Assembly (NCBI GenBank): GCA_910586535.1
Contig: CAJUHS010000005.1
Span: 62,001 to 126,000, forward strand
DNA length: 64,000 nt
Origin: an uncultured Oscillospiraceae bacterium
GTDB taxonomy: Bacteria; Bacillota; Clostridia; Oscillospirales; Ruminococcaceae
Direction of reading: 5' to 3'
Positions within the stretch are counted from its first letter, which is position 1. The number at the start of each line of letters is the position of its first letter. A program made the position numbers and the translations under genes. The notes beneath the pieces were generated by a model. It ran no database searches. It saw only the letters and a list, made by a program, of their open reading frames with translations, and had not been told where the DNA came from. This document shows, piece after piece, positions 50,401-59,862 of the stretch.

Positions 50401-51650
50401 TCGTAGCGTATAACGCCGTCCGAAATAGTAGTAACAACTCGTCCCCTGAGCTTTTCACCCTTGAACACCGTGTTATGGGACTTTGACCGAAGCTTTTCCG
50501 GTTCAACCGTCCACTCCATATCAAGATCAATGACCGCAAGATCGGCTTTCGCGCCCTTTTCAATGCGCGTGACCGGTACTCCAAGAAGCTTTCGTGGAGC
50601 CACCGACATAAGCCCCGCTATCCTTATAAGCGGAAGCTTTTTCGTATGAAAAAGCTGCGTAAGAGTAACCGCCAGCGACGTTTCCAGACCCACAACTCCG
50701 TTTGGAGCCTTTTCAAAGTCAGCCTTTTCCTCTGCCGTATGGGGAGCGTGGTCGGTAACTATACAGTCGATCGTACCGTCCAAAACAGCTTCCAAAACTG
50801 CCTGCCTGTCCTCCTCTGTGCGGAGGGGAGGGTTCATTCTGTAGTCAGCGTCGCGTGATAAAACCTTTTCCTCCGTGTACGAAAAATAATGGGGACAGGT
50901 CTCGCAGGTTACCTTTATGCCGCGCTTTTTCGCGTCGCGGATAAGTCCAACGCTGCCCTTTGTTGAAACGTGGCATATGTGTATCCTTGCCCCGCAGGAG
51001 TCCGCCAGAGCTATCTCCCGCGCAGTAACGCTGTCCTCAGAGGCTCTGTCCATACCCTTTACGCCAAGCTTTTCCGAAGCCTCGCCCTTGTTTACGATAC
51101 CTCCGTTTATGATACTCAGATCCTCGCAGTGGGAAGCCACAAGCAGTCCGTTCTTATTGCTTTCCTCCAAAGCGCGGCGCATAAGCTCTCCGTTCTCGAC
51201 AGGTCTGCCGTCGTCGGAAATTATCTTTACCCCAAGCTGTCCCCAGTCGTAAAGCTCCGTACCTTTCATTCCCTTGGTAATACAGCCAGCAGGATAAACG
51301 TCAACACCCGTTCCCTTTGCCTTGTCAAGAATGTACTGCACCGTATCCGCACTATCTATCGGAGGATTAGTGTTGGGCATACAAACAACTCCCGTTACAC
51401 CTCCCGCCAGAGCCGCAGCGCAGCCTGTAAGAACGTCCTCCTTATGTGTCTGGCCGGGATCGCGGAAATGCACGTGCATATCAAAAAGTCCGGGAATAAC
51501 TATCAGTCTGCCTCCGCCGTCAATTACTCTGTCAGCCTCGCGGGAAATATTTTTCCCTACCGACATGATCTTGCCGCTGTCAATAAATATATCGCAGAAA
51601 AAGTCCTTCATGTCGTCCACAGCCCGTACATTTTTTAACAGAATACTCAT
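50388..51650 (-). CDS. pyrC: Dihydroorotase
   Basis: 420 residues, class I form. Metal site FDMHVHFRDPG, later ASHCEDLSII, HICHVS and the DHAPH loop, all intact. Cyclises carbamoyl aspartate to dihydroorotate. Start overlaps the pyrR stop by 4 bp. Confidence 0.95.
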   Translation of the reverse strand: MSILLKNVRAVDDMKDFFCDIFIDSGKIMSVGKNISREADRVIDGGGRLIVIPGLFDMHVHFRDPGQTHKEDVLTGCAAALAGGVTGVVCMPNTNPPIDSADTVQYILDKAKGTGVDVYPAGCITKGMKGTELYDWGQLGVKIISDDGRPVENGELMRRALEESNKNGLLVASHCEDLSIINGGIVNKGEASEKLGVKGMDRASEDSVTAREIALADSCGARIHICHVSTKGSVGLIRDAKKRGIKVTCETCPHYFSYTEEKVLSRDADYRMNPPLRTEEDRQAVLEAVLDGTIDCIVTDHAPHTAEEKADFEKAPNGVVGLETSLAVTLTQLFHTKKLPLIRIAGLMSVAPRKLLGVPVTRIEKGAKADLAVIDLDMEWTVEPEKLRSKSHNTVFKGEKLRGRVVTTISDGVIRYEVDN

Positions 51651-52195
51651 TGCCGCTCCTCCCGTTCCAGAATAACTACCATATCGTTTCCGTCTATCTC
51701 CCTTACCATGACCCGAACCGCCTCGTCCCGCGAAGTCGGAACGTTTTTACCCACATAATCGGGACGTATCGGCAGCTCTCTGTGACCCCTGTCCACCAGG
51801 GCCGCAAGCTGAATACTGCGTGGTCTGCCGCGCTTTGTAACTGCGTCCATGGCGGCGCGTGCGCTTCGTCCGGTAAAAATAACATCGTCCACAATTACGA
51901 CCCGTTTATCCCTTACGTCAAAGGGAATGTCCGTCCTGTCCTCCCCTCGGGAGGATCTGCCGTCGTCGCGGTAATCGGTGATGTCGAGAATACCGGTCTC
52001 GGGAGCGACTCCCTCCAGCTCGCCAAGCTTGTCGGAAATCCGCTTTGCCAGATATGCGCCGCGCGAAAGCACCCCGATAAAGCACAGTGACTCCGCCCCT
52101 TTGTTGCGCTCCAGTATCTCGTATGATATCCTTGCTATCGCCCTTGTCATTGCGCTTTCGTCCATTATGACCTTTCTGTCCTGATTGTTCTGCAC
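51647..52195 (-). CDS. pyrR: PyrR, pyrimidine operon attenuator and uracil phosphoribosyltransferase
   Basis: 182 residues from the GTG at 52195, with GGAGG 7 bp upstream; NNQDRKVIMDESAMTRAIAR fits the usual PyrR start. PRPP loop VVIVDDVIFTGRSARAAMDA. Binds its leader RNA with UMP and causes termination. First gene of the operon. Confidence 0.93.
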   Translation of the reverse strand: MQNNQDRKVIMDESAMTRAIARISYEILERNKGAESLCFIGVLSRGAYLAKRISDKLGELEGVAPETGILDITDYRDDGRSSRGEDRTDIPFDVRDKRVVIVDDVIFTGRSARAAMDAVTKRGRPRSIQLAALVDRGHRELPIRPDYVGKNVPTSRDEAVRVMVREIDGNDMVVILEREERQ

Positions 52196-52211
52196 AGCCC
52201 CGCCTCCAAAC

Positions 52212-52380
52212 AAAAAACCTGTCCGCAAGAGCAGACAGGCTAAAAGCTTACAATATTCCGATCACAGCGAAAAGCGCACAATGATACCCTTTCGGTACAC
52301 AGCGGTCCCCGCCGTAAAAATCATAAATATAAGCGACTGCCTTGCCGATCTCACGGGATCAACTTAAAGGTTGTCCAAAC
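52212..52380 (-). promoter_or_regulatory. PyrR-binding attenuator leader
   Basis: On the minus strand the leader contains TTGATCCCGTGAGATCGGCA then AGG, fitting the PyrR binding loop (UCC-n-GnGAG). A terminator follows: CCTGTCTGC pairs with GCGGACAGG (52218-52226 and 52231-52239), then T6, ending 17 bp before pyrR. High UMP should stop transcription here. Confidence 0.87.
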
Positions 52381-52387
52381 TTATATA

Positions 52388-52416
52388 AGTATACCATATT
52401 CAGGCTGTTATGTCAA
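52388..52416 (-). promoter_or_regulatory. Promoter of the pyrimidine operon
   Basis: Minus strand TTGACA (52411-52416), 17-bp spacer, TATACT (52388-52393). Confidence 0.85.
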
Positions 52417-52465
52417 TAGCTTTGAGGTAATATTTTATCCTAAAAAAGCCGAGGGCTACGAAAAT

Positions 52466-53449
52466 TCATTTTCCGCCGTTCGCATCGTCCCCAACGTTTT
52501 CAGCATTTTTATCGCTTCTTGACCTGCTCAGGGAAATACGACTGTTCAGACGTTTCCTCAGAGTTTCCATAGACTCCGAATAAGATATAGACCTCATATG
52601 CGGGAACGCTTTAAGCAAACGCTCCACAGATCTGTCGCGCAGATTCACAAGTCCCTCGTAGCGTTCCTTCCACTCGCCGATCTTGAAATCCGCCGCGCTG
52701 ACGATCTTTTCGTAACGCTGTTTCAAAGCCTGGGTCTTTGCGTCCCTTGCCTCTATTAATTTATCGTATTTTTCCTTGACGTCAAGTGTTTCGTGCGAAA
52801 GATTCTCGCCTATCTTGACTGCGCTCATAAGCATTATCTTGGAAATCTCATCGATCTGCTTCAGGCGGTTATTGAGCTTGTTTACCGCGCATATGGACGA
52901 TATCAGGTCTATCACTATAAGCACAGACCAGACCGCTATAAGCGCAAGCCCCAGCTTTACCGGGATACGGTCAACCACCTTTTCCACCATGGGGTGAACA
53001 ACCCTTACAACGATAACGCAGCCGAGTCCCCAAAGAATGGAAATTCCAGGGCATATATAACCCTTAAAGTTAAACTTTTTATTGGAATAATCCCACCACC
53101 TTGCGCCGAAAAGCTTTTCCATACCCAGACCGATAAGCAGTTCAAACACGGTACACAATGTCATGGACGCAAAAAAAAGCAGCAGGAACGTGTGCGCGAT
53201 AGGTCTGAAAAAAATAACCACCATAAGCACTCCGAAACCGTAAATAGGACAGATAGGCATATTCAGAAAGCCGCGGTTCTGATATTCGCCGGTCTCCAGA
53301 GTCATATCGCAGACCTCAATGCACCAGCCGATAAACGACCAGAAAATAAACATATGAAACATCTGATACAGACTGTATTCAAGAAACGGTATAGTTTCCA
53401 CAAAATCCCTCCAAAGCTTGTCAGCGCTATAGATTAAGCTTTCAAGCAC
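52466..53449 (-). CDS. CmpB-type putative ABC transporter permease (PF06541) with coiled-coil tail
   Basis: 327 residues. Membrane part with FIGWCIEVCDM, NRGFLNMPICPIYGFG and WWDYSNKKFNFKGYICPG, the motifs of this family. About residues 190-290 are charged, likely coiled coil (NRLKQIDEIS; EARDAKTQALKQRYEKI), and the tail is basic. Despite the family name, no transport role is proven. Confidence 0.82.
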   Translation of the reverse strand: MLESLIYSADKLWRDFVETIPFLEYSLYQMFHMFIFWSFIGWCIEVCDMTLETGEYQNRGFLNMPICPIYGFGVLMVVIFFRPIAHTFLLLFFASMTLCTVFELLIGLGMEKLFGARWWDYSNKKFNFKGYICPGISILWGLGCVIVVRVVHPMVEKVVDRIPVKLGLALIAVWSVLIVIDLISSICAVNKLNNRLKQIDEISKIMLMSAVKIGENLSHETLDVKEKYDKLIEARDAKTQALKQRYEKIVSAADFKIGEWKERYEGLVNLRDRSVERLLKAFPHMRSISYSESMETLRKRLNSRISLSRSRSDKNAENVGDDANGGK

Positions 53450-53603
53450 CCACGCTGTATATTATACCACATATAATATGCTTGTCAATACATTTTGAAA
53501 TTTGTTACAATTCCGCAATATTTTTTTCGACCGGCTTTCGGTTTGTACTCCTGTGCTGTGCGTTCCGATCCGAAATTTCAAATAAGCAATAATAAATCCT
53601 GAG

Positions 53604-53643
53604 AAAAACAAAAGCGGGAACGGTCAATAGAACCGAACCCGCT
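53604..53643 (-). terminator. Intrinsic terminator after the DUF4190-like gene
   Basis: Minus strand AGCGGGTTCGGTT pairs with GACCGTTCCCGCT (one mismatch), followed by TTTGTTTTT. Confidence 0.8.
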
Positions 53644-53672
53644 AAGCATTGTCCTTCGTTTATCACAAGCAA

Positions 53673-54392
53673 TTATTTTATTAAAAACGAAACCGCGGCG
53701 TCAAACCACTGCGGGAACTGGTCGCCGTATATCTCGTAAAGCTGCTCGTACTGGTCGGGAGAAATCTGCTTTAAGTACTGCATAAGCTCCGCGCCGTTGG
53801 TCAGAAGCATACCTACCACAAACGCAAGCAAGGCAATCGGAATGGCAAGTCCTATAGCCGAAGTGATTATTCCCGCTGTAGACATTCCTTTTCCCACAGG
53901 AAGCTTTTTGCACTTAAAAACTATACCGAGGATAATACCGATTATAGGCATAAGAAAAAGAAACGGGAATGAGAACATGAAAAGCCCCGTACAGATAGAA
54001 ATTATTCCCAGTACAAGGGAAGCCACCGCCATGCCCGTGGACTGCTGCTGATATGGAGCGTTGTAACCATATCCCTGATTTGCGTAATACCCCTGCGGAG
54101 GAACATAACCGCTCTGCGGGATATTCTGCTGATTATAATTGCAGCCTCCCTGTACACCGTAAGGATTCTGACCGTTCTGACCGTTCTGACCGTTCTGCGG
54201 AGGCAGATCATACTGCTGCTGACTCTGAGCGTATTGCTGACCCTGAACAGGCTGCTGATTGTAGGGATCATAGTTCTGCGGCTGCTGGAACTGCTGCGGC
54301 GGCTGCTCCTGCCGTCCTTGCTGCATATACGGATTCTCGGGGATTCCGCCGCTTTTTTCTTCATTGAAAGGATTATTGTTAAATTCGTCCAT
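53673..54392 (-). CDS. DUF4190-type membrane protein with Gln/Asn-rich N-terminus
   Basis: 239 residues from the ATG at 54392 (AAAGGAG upstream). The first 120 residues are low complexity, rich in Q, N, P, Y and G, including NGQNGQNGQN from a 9-bp tandem repeat. Then two membrane segments (AVASLVLGIISICTGLFMF; STAGIITSAIGLAIPIALLA) of the DUF4190 type. Function unknown; probably envelope-associated. Confidence 0.78.
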   Translation of the reverse strand: MDEFNNNPFNEEKSGGIPENPYMQQGRQEQPPQQFQQPQNYDPYNQQPVQGQQYAQSQQQYDLPPQNGQNGQNGQNPYGVQGGCNYNQQNIPQSGYVPPQGYYANQGYGYNAPYQQQSTGMAVASLVLGIISICTGLFMFSFPFLFLMPIIGIILGIVFKCKKLPVGKGMSTAGIITSAIGLAIPIALLAFVVGMLLTNGAELMQYLKQISPDQYEQLYEIYGDQFPQWFDAAVSFLIK

Positions 54393-54482
54393 AAGAAATA
54401 TGCTCCTTTGTAAAAAATATATTAAATCAATTATACATAAATATTTTACAAAATGCAAGTCTTTTTGTAAAATAATCTCCTA

Positions 54483-55751
54483 TTATTTTGAAACGTAAAG
54501 ACCCGCCTTGCACCTTTCGTAAAGGTACTCTGCGGCGAACTGTATCTTTGTGGCGTTAAAGCCTTTTTCAATCGGGTAGATAAAGTAGGTGTTGTCAAGG
54601 GTGGACAGGGTAACGCACTGTCCCTTTCCACGGTAGTTGTACTCGGTATGTACCGACGTCATTGTCAGCGGCGCAAAGGAAAGCGTTTTTTCCGCCGTAT
54701 CGCCGTAATCCATGAAGGTAAGCTTAAAGCCGTTTTCATTATGGATAAGCCTGCCCTCGCCAAGGTCGATAAAGTTTACCGCGTTCGGCAGAGACTCTAT
54801 TTTAACCCTCATATCCAGACTGTACACACCGCAGTCTATTTCCTTTTTAACGCAGTCCCGCTCCCACTCGTACCAGTCTGGAATGTGCGAAAAACTGTCC
54901 TCCGAACCGTCGGGACGGACCATTCTGCCGTATTCAGTCATAATGCGCTTTGCTCCGCATTTCCCGCAGAATATCTCCTCTCCGCTTGTATGCATTTCAA
55001 ACTCAGCACCGCAGTCGGGACACCTATAAAGCGGCATTTCAATGCCCTCCGCACGTTTGGGATAGGCTATTGCCATTTTGGTTCGGTACTGATACTCATA
55101 TTCGTCGTAGCTTAAAAATTCGGCAATCTTAGCGTTTATTTCGTCAACGGAATCTTTTTTCAGCTCCTCACGGGTATATATTTGGGTTACGGTCGCGTCC
55201 AGCAGAACTTCCTTACGCTTTGCCAGATTCCATATGGGTGACTGCAAATAGTTTCCTCTCATATTTAAAGTTACCAGAGGAACGTCAAGATACTTGGCAA
55301 GCTTTCCCACCGATTTTGGCAGCGCGGAGCTTGTTCCAACGTTTGCATAGCGGGCTTCGGGGTACAGAACCAGTATCCCCCTGCGCTCCATTACCTTTTT
55401 GATGTTCTTTATCAGAGCTATGTCGTTGACGAATTTCCGCGTACCCAAACAGCCGGCCTGACGGTAAAGCCACTCTCCGTAGTTTTCAAATCCCTCCAGC
55501 TCGGAAACATAGTTAGCCCTGTAAGGAAAAACCGCCAGCGGAGACACGATAAAGTCCATAAACGCATGATGAGTACCCAGAACCAGAAACGGCGGCTTCA
55601 AGCCTTTCATATTGACGCGGTTTATCCGCAGCTTTGACTGCGCAGTTATCGCCTTGCACAAAAGCCATATGGCGGGCATGAAGAAAAGATTTTGTTTCGG
55701 CGGTACACGGCAGCGGTCAAAGGGAGTAAAAACGGGTCTTTTGGTTTTCAT
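54483..55751 (-). CDS. Lysophospholipid acyltransferase-like protein with C-terminal zinc ribbon
   Basis: 422 residues from the ATG at 55751. Acyltransferase motifs THHAFMDF (HX4D) and YPEARYANVG (the EGTR-like block), residues about 65-160. Around residue 250 a zinc ribbon, YRCPDCGAEF...IFCGKCGAKR, is unusual for this family, and a further 130 residues follow. Probably acylates a lipid precursor at the membrane; what the zinc ribbon does is unknown. Confidence 0.82.
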   Translation of the reverse strand: MKTKRPVFTPFDRCRVPPKQNLFFMPAIWLLCKAITAQSKLRINRVNMKGLKPPFLVLGTHHAFMDFIVSPLAVFPYRANYVSELEGFENYGEWLYRQAGCLGTRKFVNDIALIKNIKKVMERRGILVLYPEARYANVGTSSALPKSVGKLAKYLDVPLVTLNMRGNYLQSPIWNLAKRKEVLLDATVTQIYTREELKKDSVDEINAKIAEFLSYDEYEYQYRTKMAIAYPKRAEGIEMPLYRCPDCGAEFEMHTSGEEIFCGKCGAKRIMTEYGRMVRPDGSEDSFSHIPDWYEWERDCVKKEIDCGVYSLDMRVKIESLPNAVNFIDLGEGRLIHNENGFKLTFMDYGDTAEKTLSFAPLTMTSVHTEYNYRGKGQCVTLSTLDNTYFIYPIEKGFNATKIQFAAEYLYERCKAGLYVSK

Positions 55752-55769
55752 TTTAAGCACCTCTTTCCG

Positions 55770-57203
55770 TCAGACCGTTATCTCATCCCTGTCCGCAAGA
55801 AGATATTTTCTCACAGGGGGAACAAGACTTAAAAGCAGATACAGCAGACCGGTTCCCAGAAAGGAAAAGCCCGTAGGGGTAAGCCTGAAAAGAGTCATGT
55901 TGTGTATCTCTCCGGTTACGGGATCGTACACCAGCAGGGACATAGCCACTCCTGCGGCTGCGCAGAGAATACCTATCCAGTTTATACCACGAGTATAATT
56001 ATAGGCGTTATATCCGTTTAGTCCAAAAGCGGATCGCAGGGCAAGCTTCTGTTTCCTTACAAAGAAAAAGTCCGTGAAAAGCAAGGCTGCAAGAGGAGCG
56101 TATATACACGCGCTTATAGTCAGGAAAGAACCGAAGTACTCCACGATTTTTCCCCATACGCAAAGCAGTCCTGCATACAGCGCGAGAATGATTATCAGCG
56201 TGCGGTAATCGGCGCGTTTGAACGAGGATTTGAGCATTACTCCGTAAATATATGAGCCTACAGCCTGAGTACCGATATTTGCAAACGCCACCAGCAGCAG
56301 CGAGCTGAGAGCAAGCGCAGGAACGGAAAGAGCCGAAAGCATAAGGGTCGGGTCGTCGATCATTTCACCCGTAACGTACTGCATTGCTATCGCCATTACA
56401 GCTCCGACCACAACGAAAAACGAACCGGAAACTCCCTGCCCGATAACGCCCGCCCAGAAACCTGCGTTTTCTTTTTTGGCAAGCCTTGGAACTTCCCCCA
56501 TTCCGCCTACAAGAGTTATCACAAAGGCGAAATTTGCTTCTATGGAAATTATGTAGGGAATAATGCTGTCGGAATAACCGCTCACATCGGGCTTGTAGTT
56601 CCATATAACCTCAAACGGTACTTTTGTAAAGCCTATGAGAACCACAAGTCCGCCCAGAGCAAGCAGCAGCGGAACGAGTATCCTTGTGGTGTGGGTTATC
56701 GCTCCGATGCCCTTGTAAGCAACAGCCGTACCTGCGGCAACGCAGAGCAGTCTCAGCACAAGCGGAGCAAAGTCCGGCACGGCAACTCCGAAAAGGGCGG
56801 CAAGATTTCCCATAGATGAGGCAAAAAGGTCGGCGCAGACCGCATACCAAGGGAAATTTATGAGGATTATCACAACGGTCATTATGGTAACGCCCTTGTG
56901 TCCGAAAACGGCTTTGAGCCATATCCAGATGTCTATTCCGTAGCGCACAGAAAGTATTACCGGAAGCTGATATATGGCAAGCATAAGTATAGCTCCCGCA
57001 AAAGCCCCGATAAGAAGCTGTTTGAAGCCTACCAGCGTAGCAAGATACGAGCCCTGAGTGTAGCTCCATGTAGCAATGCAGTACCCGGACAGTATCAGCA
57101 CAGCGTCCGGAAAGCCGTAAAGCTTCTCTTTTCCAAGGACGGGTGAAATTCCGAACAGAGCTTCCTTTTCAATCTGTTCGTTAACGCTAACGTTTTCTTT
57201 CAT
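55770..57203 (-). CDS. NCS1-family nucleobase/cation symporter
   Basis: 477 residues from the ATG at 57203, with GGGGGGTG upstream. About twelve membrane segments; SGYCIATWSYTQGSYLATLV and GFWAGVIGQGVSGSFFVVVG are typical of cytosine/purine/allantoin permeases. Substrate not determined. Start codon overlaps the stop of a 59-residue gene upstream. Confidence 0.85.
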   Translation of the reverse strand: MKENVSVNEQIEKEALFGISPVLGKEKLYGFPDAVLILSGYCIATWSYTQGSYLATLVGFKQLLIGAFAGAILMLAIYQLPVILSVRYGIDIWIWLKAVFGHKGVTIMTVVIILINFPWYAVCADLFASSMGNLAALFGVAVPDFAPLVLRLLCVAAGTAVAYKGIGAITHTTRILVPLLLALGGLVVLIGFTKVPFEVIWNYKPDVSGYSDSIIPYIISIEANFAFVITLVGGMGEVPRLAKKENAGFWAGVIGQGVSGSFFVVVGAVMAIAMQYVTGEMIDDPTLMLSALSVPALALSSLLLVAFANIGTQAVGSYIYGVMLKSSFKRADYRTLIIILALYAGLLCVWGKIVEYFGSFLTISACIYAPLAALLFTDFFFVRKQKLALRSAFGLNGYNAYNYTRGINWIGILCAAAGVAMSLLVYDPVTGEIHNMTLFRLTPTGFSFLGTGLLYLLLSLVPPVRKYLLADRDEITV

Positions 57204-57379
57204 TGCAGACACCCCCCGGCTATTATCAGTATCAGGCATACCGCGCATACCGCCGCAAGAACTATATAGTCTCTTTTCCCGAAACGCTTCGGAAATTTAT
57301 AATCCCCTGACTCCATTTCCGATATGCGTTTTTCTATCTCCTCAGCAAGCTTTTTGTCGTATTCGTTTGATTTTGGCAT
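57200..57379 (-). CDS. Small single-span membrane protein coupled to the NCS1 permease
   Basis: 59 residues starting at the ATG at 57379, with AAGGGGGG about 8 bp upstream. Soluble, charged N-terminus (MPKSNEYDKKLAEEIEKRIS), then RDYIVLAAVCAVCLILIIAG as one membrane helix. Stop overlaps the permease start as ATGA. Such an arrangement suggests an accessory subunit of the permease, which is inference. Confidence 0.72.
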   Translation of the reverse strand: MPKSNEYDKKLAEEIEKRISEMESGDYKFPKRFGKRDYIVLAAVCAVCLILIIAGGCLQ

Positions 57380-57520
57380 AGTAAAGCCCCCCTTAAAATA
57401 TATTATATATCATATAGTATTGCTTGTCAATATTATTTGGGATTTTATCGGTATTTTACTTACCATACCCCGCAATCGCAAAGCTTTTCAGGCAATATTG
57501 TCCGCAGGAAAAATTTGTAC

Positions 57521-57549
57521 TTTACAAAACGGTTTTTTTGGTGTATAAT
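57521..57549 (+). promoter_or_regulatory. Promoter of the PPIase gene
   Basis: TTTACA (57521-57526), 17-bp spacer, TATAAT (57544-57549). Confidence 0.75.
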
Positions 57550-57597
57550 ATTAAAGTATATTGCTATATCAAAATTTGCTTTTGTAAAGGAATGATC

Positions 57598-58380
57598 ATG
57601 TTTATGAACATTAAAAAAATAATTTCAGTACTGGCTGCCGCGGCAGTATCAACTTTGGTTTTAGCCAGCTGCAAGGGTACTCCAGACAGCGGCAGCACAG
57701 CCGTTACCGACGGGGACGGAAACGTTGACGCAAGCACGGTGCAGTGGCTTCCCGACGTGGATATCCACAACTTCAATATGCCCGAGCCGGGAGAAAAAAT
57801 CGCGGTCATAACCGTAAAGGATATGGGCGAGATAAAAATCAAGCTTTTCCCCGAGGACGCTCCCAAAGGCGTTGAAAACTTCATCGGACTCGCTGAAATG
57901 GGATACTACGACGAACTGATTTTTCACAGAGTAATACCTAACTTTATGAATCAGGGCGGAGACCCCAAGGGCAACGGCACAGGCGGCAAATCTATCTGGG
58001 GTGAAAAATTTGACGGCGGTACGTCCGAAAATCTGTACCACTTTACGGGCGCGGTAGCTTATGCAAATTCGGGCGCCACAAGCACTAACGGAAGCCAGTT
58101 CTATATTGTGAACACTCCCGACGGCTATATGCAGAACACCTGCGAGGAGCTTTACGCCGCCGATTCAACTAAGTACAACTGGCCCGCAAACGTTGCCGCG
58201 AAATACAATGAGGCAGGCGGAGTACCTTTCCTTGACGGAGGCTACACCGTTTTCGGACAGGTATTCGACGGAATGGACGTTGTACGCAAGATAGCTGAAG
58301 TAGAAACCAATCCCGAAAACGACAAGCCTCTTACGCAGGTTATGATGGAAAGCGTACGCATCGAGGAATATCAGGGCTGA
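57598..58380 (+). CDS. Cyclophilin-type peptidyl-prolyl isomerase lipoprotein
   Basis: 260 residues from the ATG at 57598 (AAAGG about 8 bp upstream; 57604 is an alternative). Lipoprotein signal with lipobox VLASC. Cyclophilin core: FHRVIPNFMNQGGDPKGNGT, SQFYIVNT and VFGQVFDGMDVV. Acts outside the membrane in protein folding. Its stop codon falls in an 8-bp tandem repeat. Confidence 0.9.
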   Translation: MFMNIKKIISVLAAAAVSTLVLASCKGTPDSGSTAVTDGDGNVDASTVQWLPDVDIHNFNMPEPGEKIAVITVKDMGEIKIKLFPEDAPKGVENFIGLAEMGYYDELIFHRVIPNFMNQGGDPKGNGTGGKSIWGEKFDGGTSENLYHFTGAVAYANSGATSTNGSQFYIVNTPDGYMQNTCEELYAADSTKYNWPANVAAKYNEAGGVPFLDGGYTVFGQVFDGMDVVRKIAEVETNPENDKPLTQVMMESVRIEEYQG

Positions 58381-58428
58381 CGGGCTGACGAGCTGACGAG
58401 CTGACGAGCTGACGGGCTGACGGGCTGA
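58373..58428. repeat. 8-bp tandem repeat, seven units
   Basis: Seven units of (C/A)GRGCTGA in a row, starting in the last codons of the PPIase gene. The only changes are G/A at the third base and the first base of unit one. Length may vary between strains. Confidence 0.85.
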
Positions 58429-58518
58429 CAAAAATAATCCGGAAACTTTGTTTCCATAGTAAAAAGGGTATCCGCTGTTTTCGGCGGATACCGAAATCAT
58501 AAAAAAGGAATGTTTGAA

Positions 58519-59862
58519 ATGTCTATCAGAGTTGGTATGGTTTCATTGGGCTGCACAAAAAATCAGGTTGACGCTGAAAGAATGCTTTACAGTATACGCG
58601 AGGCGGGTTATCAGCTTGTCAGCGACGCAGCTCTGGCGGATATCGCTGTAATAAATACCTGCGGTTTTATCGAGTCCGCAAAGCAGGAAGCTATCGACAC
58701 TATTCTGGAGTTTGCAACACTGAAAAAAGAGGGACGTATCAAAAAAATCGTTATCACAGGCTGCCTTGCGGAGCGTTACCGCGAGGAGGTCGCCGAGCTT
58801 ATTCCGGAGGCTGACGCCGTTGTCGGCATAGGCTGCAACAGCGATATAGTTTCTATACTTGAAAAAATTATGGCGGATGAGCGCATACAGGCTTTCGGAG
58901 ACAAGGAAAATCTCGCTCTTACCGGGGACAGGGTGCAGACCACGCTTTCGTTTTCCTCATACCTTAAGATCGCCGAGGGCTGTGACAACCGCTGTTCCTA
59001 CTGCGCGATACCGTACATACGCGGACGTTTCCGCAGCGTTCCCATGGACGAGCTTATCGAGGAAGCCAAACGCCTTGTCAGCAACGGGGTAAGAGAGCTG
59101 AACGTTATAGCTCAGGACACCACGCGCTACGGCACAGACCTGTACGGCAAGCTTATGCTGCCCGAGCTTCTGACGGAGCTTTGCAAAATAGAACAGCTCA
59201 AATGGATACGCGTTCTGTACTGCTACCCAGAACGGATCACCGACGAACTTCTGGACGTTATGGCGCGCGAGAAAAAGATCGTCAAGTACATGGATCTGCC
59301 TATCCAGCACTGCGACGGGGAAATTTTAAAGCGTATGAACAGACCTGGGGACGAAAAATCCCTGAGGAAGCTTATAGAAAAAATACGGGCTAAGGTTCCC
59401 GGAATAACCCTTCGGACTACCCTTATCACCGGTTTTCCGGGAGAGACAGAGGAGCAGTTCGGAAAGCTTGCGGAATTTGTCCGCGACATGAAATTCGACC
59501 GTCTCGGCTGTTTTGCTTATTCCGCTGAGGAAAAGACTCCCGCCGCAGATATGGACGGTCAGCTTGATGAGGACGTAAAGCAGCGCCGCGCCGAAGTTAT
59601 TATGGAACAGCAGATGATCATTGCCGTCAAGAAAAACAAGGAGTTTGTTGGAAGTACGCTTGAAATAGTCATCGAGGGCTTTGACCGTTACGGCGAATGC
59701 TACTTCGGACGAAGCGCCTCCGACGCTCCAGAGATCGACGGAAAAATATTCTTTACCTCCCCTGACAAGCGGCAGATACCGGGAAAATTTGTTAAAGTCA
59801 GGATCACGGATATGCTTGACTACGATCTGATTGGAGAAATAGCAGATGAATTTGCCAAATAA
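58519..59862 (+). CDS. rimO: Ribosomal protein S12 methylthiotransferase RimO
   Basis: 447 residues from the ATG at 58519 (AAAGGA 9 bp upstream). UPF0004 domain with three Cys (LGCTKNQVD, NTCGF, TGCLAERY), radical SAM motif EGCDNRCSYCAIPYIRG, and a C-terminal TRAM domain. Methylthiolates an Asp of ribosomal protein S12. Overlaps pgsA by 17 bp. Confidence 0.95.
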   Translation: MSIRVGMVSLGCTKNQVDAERMLYSIREAGYQLVSDAALADIAVINTCGFIESAKQEAIDTILEFATLKKEGRIKKIVITGCLAERYREEVAELIPEADAVVGIGCNSDIVSILEKIMADERIQAFGDKENLALTGDRVQTTLSFSSYLKIAEGCDNRCSYCAIPYIRGRFRSVPMDELIEEAKRLVSNGVRELNVIAQDTTRYGTDLYGKLMLPELLTELCKIEQLKWIRVLYCYPERITDELLDVMAREKKIVKYMDLPIQHCDGEILKRMNRPGDEKSLRKLIEKIRAKVPGITLRTTLITGFPGETEEQFGKLAEFVRDMKFDRLGCFAYSAEEKTPAADMDGQLDEDVKQRRAEVIMEQQMIIAVKKNKEFVGSTLEIVIEGFDRYGECYFGRSASDAPEIDGKIFFTSPDKRQIPGKFVKVRITDMLDYDLIGEIADEFAK

